In this document: positions 50,997 through 60,154 of the stretch, one piece after another
Layout of the letters: each line of letters opens with the position of its first letter
Position numbering within the stretch: the first letter of the stretch is position 1
NCBI RefSeq assembly: GCF_026340655.1
Contig: NZ_JAPEOZ010000001.1
Location: forward strand, 4,836,001 to 4,900,000
DNA: 64,000 nucleotides
Source of the DNA: Streptomyces sp. NBC_01275
GTDB taxonomy: Bacteria; Actinomycetota; Actinomycetes; Streptomycetales; Streptomycetaceae
Reading direction: 5' to 3'
The notes under the pieces: model-generated
The model's database searches: none
The model's input: only the letters and a program-made list of their open reading frames with translations
What the model was told of the DNA's origin: nothing
Position numbers and translations under genes: made by a program

Positions 50997-51572
50997 CTAG
51001 CCGCGCCGAAGACGCAGCGCGGCGAGGGCGAGGGCGAGGCCCAGGCCGATGAGGACCAGACCGCTGCCCAGCGGCAGGATCCGGAGCACCGGCTCGTCTT
51101 CGGCCCGCTCCCCCTGCGTCGCGGCCTGCCGAACGGCATCCGGCGGCGCCGCGGAGGGCACGGGAGCGACGACGTCCTCCGGCGGCGACTCCGGTACGGC
51201 GGAGGAGTCGACGCCGGAGACCTCCGTACCGTCGCTCGTCTCGCCGTCGTCCTCCCCCTCGTCCTCGTCCGCGCCCGAGTCCTCGTCCTGCTCGCCCCGG
51301 TCCTCCGTCGCGTTCCCTCGCCCGGGCCGCGCCCGCCCCTCGCCCGCCCGGCTTCCGGCACGGTCGGGCTCCCCGGGGGAGGACGCGGAGGGGGACGGGG
51401 ACGGCGAGGGGCGCGACTCGACCGGCGTCGACACGCTGCCGTACGACGACCCGCCTGCGTACGCCGATACCGTCCCGTACGCCGAGACGGCCGCGTACGA
51501 CGAAGCGCCTCCGTACGGGAGCAGCACCACGCTCGCTCCCACCGCACACCACGTCCACCGCCATGGAGTCAC
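50997..51572 (-). CDS. Secreted surface protein with C-terminal anchor
   Basis: 191 aa. Signal peptide (~1-25, WTWCAVGASVVLLPYGGASS), a Tyr/Ser/Val repeat segment (SAYGTVSAYAGGSSYGSV), then a long Pro/Asp/Glu-rich disordered region. It ends ILPLGSG, a hydrophobic segment and RLRRG. The end resembles a sorting signal with LPLGS replacing LPXTG/LAXTG. GTG 51572 has a GGGAGGGGG site upstream. Function unknown. Confidence 0.72.
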   Translation of the reverse strand: MTPWRWTWCAVGASVVLLPYGGASSYAAVSAYGTVSAYAGGSSYGSVSTPVESRPSPSPSPSASSPGEPDRAGSRAGEGRARPGRGNATEDRGEQDEDSGADEDEGEDDGETSDGTEVSGVDSSAVPESPPEDVVAPVPSAAPPDAVRQAATQGERAEDEPVLRILPLGSGLVLIGLGLALALAALRLRRG

Positions 51573-51736
51573 GCTCGTGACCCCCTCCCGCTGCCTGGTC
51601 GCCAAGGAAAAGACGCCATAAGCGTCACATTCAGGGATATGAGCCGCACTGCGGACTGCGCCGAACGGAAATGGTGGATCACCCTTCACGGGGGGCACCT
51701 CGGTGATGAGGTGTACGGGTGCGAGAGAATGGCGGC

Positions 51737-52282
51737 ATGGAGATGCCGAGGAACGAAAGGTCGCCGGAGAATGCCCAGAGGATCCTGGTCGTAGGTCAGG
51801 ACGGCATGGCACTGGGCGGCGTCGACGCTGACGAGGACTCCCGTGAGATCCCGGTGACGGAGCAGGTCGAGCAGCCGGCGAAGGTCATGAGGATCGGCAG
51901 CATGATCAAGCAGCTGCTGGAGGAGGTGCGGGCGGCTCCCCTGGACGAGGCCAGCCGGGTCCGGCTCAAGGAGATCCACGCGAGCTCGGTGAAGGAGCTG
52001 GAGGACGGTCTGGCGCCGGAGCTGGTCGAGGAGTTGGAGCGGCTCTCCCTGCCGTTCAACGAGGAGTCGACGCCGAGCGACGCGGAACTGCGGATCGCGC
52101 AGGCTCAGTTGGTCGGCTGGCTGGAGGGCCTCTTCCACGGCATCCAGACCACGTTGTTCGCCCAGCAGATGGCCGCGCGCGCCCAGTTGGAGCAGATGCG
52201 TCGCGCGCTGCCGCCGGGTGTGAGCCACGAGGGCGACGACGACCCGCGCGCGGGCGGCCGGGCGGGCGGGCCGTACCTCTAG
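51737..52282 (+). CDS. bpa: Bacterial proteasome activator Bpa (PafE)
   Basis: 181 aa. Central four-helix bundle with SMIKQLLEEVRAAPLDEASR, KELEDGLAPELVEELERLSL, AQLVGWLEGLFHGIQTTLFA. It ends GGPYL, comparable to the C-terminal GQYL that docks mycobacterial Bpa on the 20S proteasome. ATP-independent degradation of unfolded proteins. GTG 51719 would add six residues. Between two kinase loci; prcBA is not in this window. Confidence 0.94.
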   Translation: MEMPRNERSPENAQRILVVGQDGMALGGVDADEDSREIPVTEQVEQPAKVMRIGSMIKQLLEEVRAAPLDEASRVRLKEIHASSVKELEDGLAPELVEELERLSLPFNEESTPSDAELRIAQAQLVGWLEGLFHGIQTTLFAQQMAARAQLEQMRRALPPGVSHEGDDDPRAGGRAGGPYL

Positions 52283-52307
52283 AGAAGCGGGACCGACAAC
52301 AGACCAC

Positions 52308-52340
52308 AAAGGGCCCGGCGCATCCCGCGCAGGGCCCTTT
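52308..52340. terminator. Terminator between bpa and a convergent kinase
   Basis: AAAGGGCCC / GGGCCCTTT (52308-52316 / 52332-52340) with inner GCGC-ATCCC-GCGC; symmetric A/T ends suit both directions. Confidence 0.88.
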
Positions 52341-52388
52341 CACCTGTGGTTTCGCGTGCGGTTTCGCGTGTGCCTCACGCGTACGGCG

Positions 52389-54029
52389 TCAGGACGCCGG
52401 GTTGCCCGTCGACACCTTGATCTCGATCTCGGGCATGTCCTCGGGGTCGACGTCCGTCCCGGCGGAGGGGAACTGGTCCATGACCGCGCCCTCGCCGTAC
52501 GTGTTCTCGTCGACGTTCGTGACCTTGTACTGCCAACCGGCGGCCTGGAAGCAGTCCTTGACCGACTTGACGTACTTGAACTTGAAGTTGGGCACCTGGA
52601 TCTTGTCGGGGTCGTTGTACGACTCCTGCGGCTCCGAGCACTCGGTCGAGTCGATCGACTTGGACGTGTCCGGACCGCGGTAGCCCGCCACCGTCGTCGC
52701 CGACGGCGAGGCGCTGGAGCCGCCCGTGCCGCCCTCGTCGTCCGAGCCGCCCTGCAGCGCGAGGCTGACGAGGAGACCGCCGACCGCCAGCACGGCGACG
52801 AGGGTCGAGCCGACGACGACCGCCTTGTTGCCCTTGCGGCCACCGCCGGAGGGCGCCGTGGTCGAGGGCTGAGGGCTGAGGTTGTACGCCGGGGGCGTGT
52901 GCGGCGCCTGCTGGTGGCCGTACGGCGGGGCGGGCGTCTGGTAGCCGCCCTGCTGCGGGTAGCCGTAGGAGGGGACCGGGGTGGGACCGCCGTACGGGTT
53001 CGGCGTCGGGGTCTGGGGCGGCTGGTACGGCGTCTGGACGCCGGCGACGGGCGGCTGGGCGCCCTGGCCGACCGGCGGGAACACCGCGGAGCCGACGCCC
53101 GAGCCGCTCTGCGTCGGGATGCCCGGGACGATGCTCGGCGGGGCCGCCTGGAAGGAGGCGGAGACGCGCAGGCACTCGTCGCGCATGGCGACGGCGGTCG
53201 GGAAACGCTCGTTCGGGTTCTTCTTCAGCGCGCGGGCGATCAGCGCGTCCACCGCCGGCGGCAGCGCCCGGTTGATCGAGGAGGGGGCCACCGGCTCCTC
53301 CTGCACGTGCGCGTACGCGATCGCCAGCGGCGAGTCAGCCTCGAACGGCAGCCGCCCGGTGACCAGTTGGAACAGCATGATGCCGACCGAGTAGAGGTCG
53401 GAGCGCGCGTCCACCCCGCGGCCCAGGGCCTGCTCGGGGGAGAGGTACTGCGGGGTGCCGACGACCATGCCGGTCTGCGTCATCGACGTGACGCCGGACT
53501 GCATGGCGCGCGCGATGCCGAAGTCCATCACCTTGACGACGCCGCGCTTGGTCATCATCACGTTGCCGGGCTTGATGTCGCGGTGGACCAGCCCCATCTC
53601 GTGACTGATCTCCAGCGCGGCCAGCACGTCCGCGGTGATCTTCAGCGCCTTGTCGGCGGGCATCGCGCCCAGCTGCGTCACGTCCTCGTCGAGCACCGAG
53701 CCGAGCGGGCGGCCCTCGATGTACTCCATGACGATGTACGGCGTCGTCAGCCCGTCCACATCGTCCTCGCCGGTGTCGAAGACCGAGACGATGTTGGTGT
53801 GCGTGAGCTTGGCCACGGCCTGGGCCTCGCGGCGGAAGCGCTCGCGGAAGGCCTGCTCGCGGCCGAGTTCGGTGTGCAGCGTCTTGACCGCGACCTGCCG
53901 GTCGAGCACGGCGTCGTAGGCGAGGTGCACCGAGGCCATGCCGCCCTCGCCGAGCAAGTCGCGCAGCTGATAGCGGCCGCCGGCGAGCGCCCGCCCCGCG
54001 TACCGGCCCTGTGCGCCGTCCTGGCTCAT
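52389..54029 (-). CDS. Ser/Thr protein kinase with C-terminal PASTA-like domain
   Basis: 546 aa. Kinase domain (~19-275: GEGGMASVH, VAVKTL, HRDIKPGNVMM, DFGIARAMQ, MTQTGMVVGTPQYLSPEQ), a Pro/Gln/Tyr linker, one membrane segment (~365-390), and an outer region with one PASTA-like domain (GWQYKVTNVDENTYGEGAVM, then QFPSAGTDV). ATG 54029 has GGAAGCGGAAC upstream. Divergent from another kinase. Confidence 0.94.
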   Translation of the reverse strand: MSQDGAQGRYAGRALAGGRYQLRDLLGEGGMASVHLAYDAVLDRQVAVKTLHTELGREQAFRERFRREAQAVAKLTHTNIVSVFDTGEDDVDGLTTPYIVMEYIEGRPLGSVLDEDVTQLGAMPADKALKITADVLAALEISHEMGLVHRDIKPGNVMMTKRGVVKVMDFGIARAMQSGVTSMTQTGMVVGTPQYLSPEQALGRGVDARSDLYSVGIMLFQLVTGRLPFEADSPLAIAYAHVQEEPVAPSSINRALPPAVDALIARALKKNPNERFPTAVAMRDECLRVSASFQAAPPSIVPGIPTQSGSGVGSAVFPPVGQGAQPPVAGVQTPYQPPQTPTPNPYGGPTPVPSYGYPQQGGYQTPAPPYGHQQAPHTPPAYNLSPQPSTTAPSGGGRKGNKAVVVGSTLVAVLAVGGLLVSLALQGGSDDEGGTGGSSASPSATTVAGYRGPDTSKSIDSTECSEPQESYNDPDKIQVPNFKFKYVKSVKDCFQAAGWQYKVTNVDENTYGEGAVMDQFPSAGTDVDPEDMPEIEIKVSTGNPAS

Positions 54030-54414
54030 GTTCCGCTTCCCCCATAGCCTTCCGGCGCCGGCGATTGTCGTCGCCCCGGTGATCGATCCGGCGATCAGTG
54101 CAGTGATCGGCCGCTCGATCCAGTGATCCAATGTGCTATTCCCGGCCAAGTCTGCCTCAGGGCACCGACACGTCAAGCTCGGTGCCCGTTCCGTGACCCT
54201 ACGAGAAAGAAGCGTCGCGGAAGCGTTACAGGTGCCGTACGACCGGTACACAGAATTTGCACGCCGCACCGCGCTACGGGTTTGATGACCGGTCCGTCCC
54301 GGACCGGTACTCGGGATCGCCCCGGACCGGCGGCTTGCGGGAAGGCTGTAGCGTGGCCGACGGAGACCGTGACAACACCGCGCGCACCGCGGGCAGAAAC
54401 GACGGCGAGGACTG
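54030..54414. other. 385-bp gap between divergent kinases
   Basis: No gene. Repeated GATC-centred elements at 54074-54128 (GTGATCGATCC, CGATCAGTGCAGTGATCGG, CGATCCAGTGATCC). TAGCGT (54349-54354) is a -10 candidate for the plus-strand kinase with a ~60-nt leader. Confidence 0.55.
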
Positions 54415-56013
54415 ATGGCACAGCAGCGCGCTCAGGGCCCGTCCGACCCCGAGGCGACTGGCGGCGGTATGTCAGATGCGCCGGAGAACTGGGGCAACGG
54501 CGGGCTGGTCGGGGACGGCCGTTACCGGCTCACCCACAGACTCGGCCGGGGTGGCATGGCCGAGGTGTTCGCGGCCGAGGACGTACGTCTCGGTCGCACC
54601 GTCGCGGTCAAGCTGCTGCGCGCCGACCTCGCCGAGGACCCGGTGTCCAAGGCCCGCTTCACGCGCGAGGCCCAGTCGGTGGCCGGCCTCAACCACCATG
54701 CGATCGTCGCCGTGTACGACTCCGGCGAGGACGCCGTGGGCGGCCAGAGCGTGCCGTACATCGTGATGGAGATCGTCGAGGGGCGCACCATCCGCGACCT
54801 GCTCCTCAACGCCGAGGCGCCCGGGCCCGAGCAGGCCCTGATCATCGTCTCCGGCGTCCTGGAGGCGCTCGCCTACTCGCACCAGCACGGCATCGTGCAC
54901 CGCGACATCAAGCCCGCGAACGTGATCATCACGCACAACGGCGCCGTCAAGGTGATGGACTTCGGCATCGCGCGCGCCCTGCACGGCGCGTCCACGACGA
55001 TGACGCAGACCGGCATGGTCATGGGCACGCCGCAGTACCTCTCCCCGGAGCAGGCGCTCGGCAAGGCCGTCGACCACCGCTCCGACCTGTACGCGACGGG
55101 CTGCCTGCTGTACGAACTGCTCGCGCTGCGGCCTCCGTTCACCGGCGAGACGCCGCTGTCGGTGGTCTACCAGCATGTGCAGGACATCCCGGTGCCGCCG
55201 TCGCGGACCTCGGAGGGCGCCTGCCCGCCGGAGCTCGACGGCCTTGTCATGCGTTCCCTCGCCAAGGACCCGGACGACCGTTTCCAGACGGCCGAGGAGA
55301 TGCGCGGGCTCATCCAGTACGGCCTGCAGATGCTGTACGACCAGGGCGGCCACACCGGCACCTGGAACACCGGCCCGGTCGCTCTGAACGACGGCCGCGG
55401 ACCCGCCTCGGGCGGCTTCGCGGGCGGTACCACGGTGATGCCGCACCACGGCGACGGCTCCAGCACCTCGCAGATCCCCCAGCCGATCCTGCCCTCGGGC
55501 TACGGAGGCGGCGACGACGGCGGTTTCGAGGGCCACGGCAACCGGGGCAGCGGCCGGGGCAAGCTGTGGATCCTCGCCGTCCTCGCGGTGATCGCCATCG
55601 CGGCGGGCGTCGCGCTCGCGCTGCAGGGCAAGGGCTCGGGCAGCGGCGAGACCGATCCCACGAAGTCCCCGAGCAGCACCGCGTCCGCGACGGACGACCA
55701 GGCCAGCGAGACGCCGTCGGACGAGGCGAGCGAGACGGCCACGGACGACACCTCGGACAGCGGCACGGGCTCGAACACCGGGTCGGGCTACTCGCCGTCG
55801 TACTCGCCGTCGTACTCGCCGTCCGAGTCGGCCAGCAGCGAGCCCTCGGACGAGCCGTCGGACGAGCAGACGACCGCCCAGCCGTCGGACGAGCCGACGG
55901 ACACGACGTCGACCGACCCGGCGGCGGACGGCGGCACCGACGACGGCGGCACGACCGACGGGACCTCGAACGGCGCGGACCAGGGCACCACCCTGGGCAG
56001 CCTCGGCAACTGA
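54415..56013 (+). CDS. Ser/Thr protein kinase, no PASTA domain
   Basis: 532 aa. Kinase domain (~38-295) with GRGGMAEVF, VAVKLLRADL, HRDIKPANVII, DFGIARALHG and MTQTGMVMGTPQYLSPEQ. A membrane segment (~384-402) is followed by a Ser/Thr/Asp-rich outer tail with YSPSYSPSYSPS repeats. The lack of a sensor fold suggests a spacer or glycosylated tail. Sister of the divergent kinase. Confidence 0.94.
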   Translation: MAQQRAQGPSDPEATGGGMSDAPENWGNGGLVGDGRYRLTHRLGRGGMAEVFAAEDVRLGRTVAVKLLRADLAEDPVSKARFTREAQSVAGLNHHAIVAVYDSGEDAVGGQSVPYIVMEIVEGRTIRDLLLNAEAPGPEQALIIVSGVLEALAYSHQHGIVHRDIKPANVIITHNGAVKVMDFGIARALHGASTTMTQTGMVMGTPQYLSPEQALGKAVDHRSDLYATGCLLYELLALRPPFTGETPLSVVYQHVQDIPVPPSRTSEGACPPELDGLVMRSLAKDPDDRFQTAEEMRGLIQYGLQMLYDQGGHTGTWNTGPVALNDGRGPASGGFAGGTTVMPHHGDGSSTSQIPQPILPSGYGGGDDGGFEGHGNRGSGRGKLWILAVLAVIAIAAGVALALQGKGSGSGETDPTKSPSSTASATDDQASETPSDEASETATDDTSDSGTGSNTGSGYSPSYSPSYSPSESASSEPSDEPSDEQTTAQPSDEPTDTTSTDPAADGGTDDGGTTDGTSNGADQGTTLGSLGN

Positions 56014-56070
56014 CCGGCGTACGTCCGCGTACTTCACGTCCGCGTACTTCACGTCGTCCCGCACGCGTGT

Positions 56071-56093
56071 GTGGAGCCTTGAAAGGGCTCCAC
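56071..56093 (+). terminator. Terminator after the plus-strand kinase
   Basis: GTGGAGCC / GGCTCCAC stem, flanked by CACGCG and CGCGTG that extend pairing, then TTTGTCTTT. A direct repeat (CGCGTACTTCACGTC, 56027 and 56042) precedes it. Confidence 0.8.
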
Positions 56094-56151
56094 GAGCGCG
56101 TGTTTGTCTTTGCGCCGCCAAGGGGCGCTCCCCAGGGGGTCGGACGGCCGC

Positions 56152-57315
56152 TCAGTCGGAGAAGGCCGCGCACACCGCGTCGTACTCCTGGGTCCACCAC
56201 ACGGCGAGGGCGGACGCGGCCGGGAACTGGGAGTCCGCGCGGGTGTCGCCGCGCTCGTAGTGCCAGCGCAGCATCCAGAAGTCGTTCAGGCGCTCCCACC
56301 ACACGCGGTGCACGGCCGCCGCCAGCTCCGAGGGCGTGGCCATGGCCGTACGCCGGTACCCGCGCGCGTAGGCGCGCGCCTTGGGCAGGTCGAGGGCGCC
56401 GTCGGGCCGGACGAAGAAGATCGCGGCGGCGCGGACGGCCTCCTCCCCGCGGGGCTGCACGCCCAGCCGGTCCCAGTCGACGATGGCGGCGGGCGCGTCT
56501 CCCCGGTAGAGCAGGTTGAAGGGGTGGAAGTCCCCGTGCACCCAGCCGACCGGGCCGGTGTGCGGCGGGCGTCGGTCCGCGTGCAGCTCCAGCAGGGTGC
56601 GGCGCTCCAGGAGGCGGTGGCGGGCGAGCTCGTCGAAGGAGTCGGCCGGGTGGTGCCGGCGCACGCGCGCGAGGAGGTCGTCGATGAGGGCGAAGGTGTC
56701 GGAGGGGTCGGCGGTGCCGGTGTCGGCGGGGTCGGAGGGGGCGGGGCTTGCGGGGCGCTCGGCGGGGGCGGGGGTGGCGGTGGGGGTTGTGCGCACCCAC
56801 TTGTGCGCCGGTGATGCCGGAGGTGCTGGAGATGCCGGAGGTAAGCGCTCTTCGCGCGCCGCAGGCACCTCGCCGTGGGCCGGCATCACGCGCTCCAGGC
56901 TCGTGTGCACCACCCCCAGCAGCGCCCCGAGGCGGCCGCATTCGGCCGGGGTGAGCTGGGCGCCGTGGCGGTGGCGGCCGTCGATCCAGGGGTGGAGGGC
57001 GTAGGCGTGGCCGGCGACGACGGCGACCGTGCGGCCGTCGTGGCCGGGCAGCGGGGGCGCGACCGGGACGCCCAGGTCGGCCAGGCGCTCGGTGGCCCGG
57101 TGTTGGCGGGCGATCGAGGCGGGGTCGGCGGTGTCCGGGTCGAAGTGGTGCTTGAGGAAGTAGCGGCCGCGGGTGGTGCGCAGCCGGTAGCCGCGGTTCA
57201 GCAGTCCCTGGTCGACGGGTTCGCAGGCGAGCGCGGCGCCGGCGGCGTAATGGCGAAGCAGAGCGCCCAGAGGGGGCGCGTGGGGCACGAGGGGTGGTAC
57301 ACAAGAGCGCGGCAC
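56152..57315 (-). CDS. Aminoglycoside/choline-kinase-like phosphotransferase
   Basis: 387 aa. APH fold: an N-lobe with RGRYFLKHHF, and the catalytic loop WVHGDFHPFNLLYRGD followed by IVDWDRLG, with the expected Asp and Asn. A Ser/Pro/Ala-rich insertion (~residues 135-190) is unusual. GTG 57315. Substrate unknown (small alcohol or sugar). Confidence 0.88.
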   Translation of the reverse strand: MPRSCVPPLVPHAPPLGALLRHYAAGAALACEPVDQGLLNRGYRLRTTRGRYFLKHHFDPDTADPASIARQHRATERLADLGVPVAPPLPGHDGRTVAVVAGHAYALHPWIDGRHRHGAQLTPAECGRLGALLGVVHTSLERVMPAHGEVPAAREERLPPASPAPPASPAHKWVRTTPTATPAPAERPASPAPSDPADTGTADPSDTFALIDDLLARVRRHHPADSFDELARHRLLERRTLLELHADRRPPHTGPVGWVHGDFHPFNLLYRGDAPAAIVDWDRLGVQPRGEEAVRAAAIFFVRPDGALDLPKARAYARGYRRTAMATPSELAAAVHRVWWERLNDFWMLRWHYERGDTRADSQFPAASALAVWWTQEYDAVCAAFSD

Positions 57316-57360
57316 GCGCTCGATGCTAAGCCAGGATCCGAGCCTGTGAGCTGGGAGTTG

Positions 57361-57615
57361 TCACAGAAAGTCACCAGTAGTCACAGGTGATCGCCGCCGG
57401 TCGCAGACAGTCGTCGTCGGTCGCTTCAGGTCGAGGCTCGGGCGGGAAATGCTCGCCTGGCGGATGGCCGGAACGCGCGCCAGGGCGTCGATGGCCGTGC
57501 CGGCCTCGCCGACCGCCTCGATGCCGTCCTCGACCGACAGCAGCTCATGGACGCCGCGTCGGACCACTTCATGGTCGTCCAGGAGGAATACAGTGATTTT
57601 TCCTTCTTCGCGCAC
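57361..57615 (-). pseudogene. Truncated LuxR-type response regulator
   Basis: GTG 57615 opens VREEGKITVFLLDDHEVVRR GVHELL-type receiver sequence (acidic pair at ~11-12) for about 45 residues. It then continues in unrelated sequence (RPSLDLKRPTTT) to TGA 57361. The phosphoacceptor Asp, the rest of the receiver and the DNA-binding half are missing. Other Streptomyces carry, I believe, a complete regulator beside this bkd operon, so this is a decayed gene. Also a candidate short peptide if still expressed. Confidence 0.8.
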
Positions 57616-57685
57616 GGTGGCGGTCTCACACGAGATCAGCGGACCCGCTCCAGGTCGGCTCTTCCCGTGACCTGGGTCACCGGGA

Positions 57686-57827
57686 TAACGTGCCGTTGTT
57701 CCGGCCCCCTGCAAGGCTGTGACCAGGAAGAGTTCCCGATTTCGCGATTTACTTGGAAATCCAAGCAAAAACGCAGGTCAGGAGGGGTTTCACAGAAATG
57801 TGGAGCACTGGGTAACGTGCCTGTTGC
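57686..57827. promoter_or_regulatory. Regulatory region of the second bkd operon
   Basis: CTTGGAAATCCAAG (57752-57765), a perfect palindrome, sits in an AT-rich island. TAACGTGCC(T)GTTG recurs at 57686-57698 and 57814-57827. GGAGGAG before GTG 57960 is the ribosome site. The 344-bp gap contains no other gene. Confidence 0.5.
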
Positions 57828-57959
57828 AGGGCGCTCGCCGGGGCACCTGTCACGCCTGTTCCCGACCGGGCCGCACCCACCCTGTGCGTCCGTGAGGATG
57901 CAGGTGAGCCGCACTGGCACCCGGCGAACCCGGGTAGCCGGACCGACGGAGGAGCACAC

Positions 57960-59150
57960 GTGACCGTGGAGAGCACTGCCGCGCGCAAGCCGCGACGCAG
58001 CGCCGGTACCAAGAGCACGGCCGGCAAGCGGACGACCGCAAGGAACACGCCAGGCGCCGAGCCCGAGCTCGTACAGCTGCTGACGCCCGAGGGCGAGCGA
58101 GTCAAGCACGCAGAAAACGCCGTGTACGACAAGTACGTCACCGGCGTCACCCCCGAAGAGCTCCGCGGCCTGTACCGCGACATGGTGCTCACCCGCCGCT
58201 TCGACGCCGAGGCCACCTCCCTGCAGCGCCAGGGCGAGCTGGGCCTGTGGGCCTCGTTGCTCGGTCAGGAGGCCGCCCAGATCGGCTCCGGCCGGGCGCT
58301 GCGCGACGACGACTACGTCTTCCCGACGTACCGCGAGCACGGCGTCGCCTGGTGCCGCGGGGTGGACCCGACCAACCTGCTCGGCATGTTCCGCGGCGTG
58401 AACAACGGCGGCTGGGACCCCAACAGCAACAACTTCCACCTCTACACCATCGTCATCGGCGCCCAGACGCTGCACGCAACGGGCTACGCGATGGGCGTCG
58501 CCAAGGACGGCGCGGACAGCGCGGTGATCGCCTACTTCGGCGACGGCGCCTCCAGCCAGGGCGACGTCGCGGAGTCCTTCACCTTCTCCGCCGTCTACAA
58601 CGCCCCGGTCGTGTTCTTCTGCCAGAACAACCAGTGGGCGATCTCCGAGCCGACCGAGAAGCAGACCCGTGTCCCGCTGTACCAGCGTGCACAGGGCTAC
58701 GGCTTCCCGGGCGTCCGCGTGGACGGCAACGACGTCCTCGCCTGCCTCGCGGTCACCCGGTGGGCGCTGGAGCGGGCCCGCAACGGCGAGGGCCCCACTC
58801 TCGTCGAGGCGTACACCTACCGCATGGGTGCGCACACCACCTCCGACGACCCGACGAAGTACCGGGCCGACGAGGAGCGCGAGGCGTGGGAGGCGAAGGA
58901 CCCGATCCTGCGCCTGCGCCGGCACCTGGAGACCTCAAACCACACGGACGAGGGATTCTTCGCGGAACTCGAGGCGGAGAGCGAGGCGTTGGGCAGGCGA
59001 GTGCGCGAAGCGGTCCGCGCCATGCCGGACCCGGACCACTTCGCCATCTTCGAGAACGTGTACGCGGACGGGCACGCGCTCGTCGACGAGGAGCGGGCCC
59101 AGTTCGCCGCCTACCAGGCGTCGTTCGCGGACGAAGAGGGGGGAAACTGA
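57960..59150 (+). CDS. bkdA: Branched-chain 2-oxoacid dehydrogenase E1 alpha (cluster 2)
   Basis: 396 aa. Basic Lys/Arg leader, then the E1alpha fold with GDGASSQGDVAESFTFSAVY (TPP motif), QNNQWAISEP and the HTTSDDPTKYR loop. GTG 57960 with GGAGGAG. Supplies branched acyl-CoA starters for fatty acids and valine/leucine/isoleucine breakdown. Diverged from cluster 1. Confidence 0.94.
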   Translation: MTVESTAARKPRRSAGTKSTAGKRTTARNTPGAEPELVQLLTPEGERVKHAENAVYDKYVTGVTPEELRGLYRDMVLTRRFDAEATSLQRQGELGLWASLLGQEAAQIGSGRALRDDDYVFPTYREHGVAWCRGVDPTNLLGMFRGVNNGGWDPNSNNFHLYTIVIGAQTLHATGYAMGVAKDGADSAVIAYFGDGASSQGDVAESFTFSAVYNAPVVFFCQNNQWAISEPTEKQTRVPLYQRAQGYGFPGVRVDGNDVLACLAVTRWALERARNGEGPTLVEAYTYRMGAHTTSDDPTKYRADEEREAWEAKDPILRLRRHLETSNHTDEGFFAELEAESEALGRRVREAVRAMPDPDHFAIFENVYADGHALVDEERAQFAAYQASFADEEGGN

Positions 59151-59151
59151 C

Positions 59152-60144
59152 ATGGCGGAGACCACGGAATTCAAAGGCATGGCGCTGGCCAAGGCGATCA
59201 ACGAGTCGCTGCGCCGCGCCCTGGAAGCGGACCCCAAGGTCCTGATCATGGGCGAGGACGTCGGCAAGCTCGGCGGCGTCTTCCGGGTGACGGACGGCCT
59301 GCAGAAGGACTTCGGCGAGAGCCGGGTCATCGACACCCCGCTCGCCGAGTCCGGCATCGTGGGCACCGCGATCGGCCTCGCCCTGCGCGGCTACCGCCCG
59401 GTCGTGGAGATCCAGTTCGACGGCTTCGTCTTCCCGGCCTACGACCAGATCGTCACGCAGCTCGCCAAGATGCACGCCCGCTCGCTGGGCAAGATCAAGC
59501 TCCCGGTCGTCGTCCGCATCCCCTACGGCGGCGGCATCGGCGCGGTGGAGCACCACTCGGAGTCCCCCGAGGCGCTCTTCGCGCATGTGTCGGGCCTGAA
59601 GGTGGTCTCCCCGTCGAACGCCTCCGACGCCTACTGGATGATGCAGCAGGCCATCCAGAGCGACGACCCGGTGATCTTCTTCGAGCCCAAGCGGCGCTAC
59701 TGGGACAAGGGCGACGTCAACACCGAGGCCATCCCCGGCCCCCTCCACAAGGCCCGGGTGGTCCGCGAGGGCACCGATCTGACGCTCGTCGGCTACGGCC
59801 CGATGGTGAAGCTCTGCCACGAGGTCGCCGACGCGGCCGCCGAGGAGGGCAAGAGCCTGGAGATCCTGGACCTGCGCTCGGTGAGCCCCATCGACTTCGA
59901 CTCGATCCAGGCCTCGGTCGAGAAGACCCGCCGGCTGGTCGTCGTCCATGAGGCGCCGGTGTTCTTCGGTACGGGTGCGGAGATCGCCGCCCGGATCACG
60001 GAGCGCTGCTTCTACCACCTGGAGGCCCCGGTGCTCAGGGTCGGCGGCTACCACGCCCCGTACCCGCCGGCGCGCCTGGAGGAGGAGTACCTGCCGGGTC
60101 TGGACCGGGTGCTCGACGCCGTCGACCGTGCCCTGGCGTACTGA
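59152..60144 (+). CDS. bkdB: Branched-chain 2-oxoacid dehydrogenase E1 beta (cluster 2)
   Basis: 330 aa. MGEDVGKLGGVFRVTDGL, RIPYGGGIGAVEHHSESPEA and VVVHEAPVFFGTGAEIAAR. ATG 59152, one base after the bkdA stop. GAGGGGGGAAA is the ribosome site. Confidence 0.95.
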   Translation: MAETTEFKGMALAKAINESLRRALEADPKVLIMGEDVGKLGGVFRVTDGLQKDFGESRVIDTPLAESGIVGTAIGLALRGYRPVVEIQFDGFVFPAYDQIVTQLAKMHARSLGKIKLPVVVRIPYGGGIGAVEHHSESPEALFAHVSGLKVVSPSNASDAYWMMQQAIQSDDPVIFFEPKRRYWDKGDVNTEAIPGPLHKARVVREGTDLTLVGYGPMVKLCHEVADAAAEEGKSLEILDLRSVSPIDFDSIQASVEKTRRLVVVHEAPVFFGTGAEIAARITERCFYHLEAPVLRVGGYHAPYPPARLEEEYLPGLDRVLDAVDRALAY

Positions 60145-60154
60145 GGAGAAGGTC

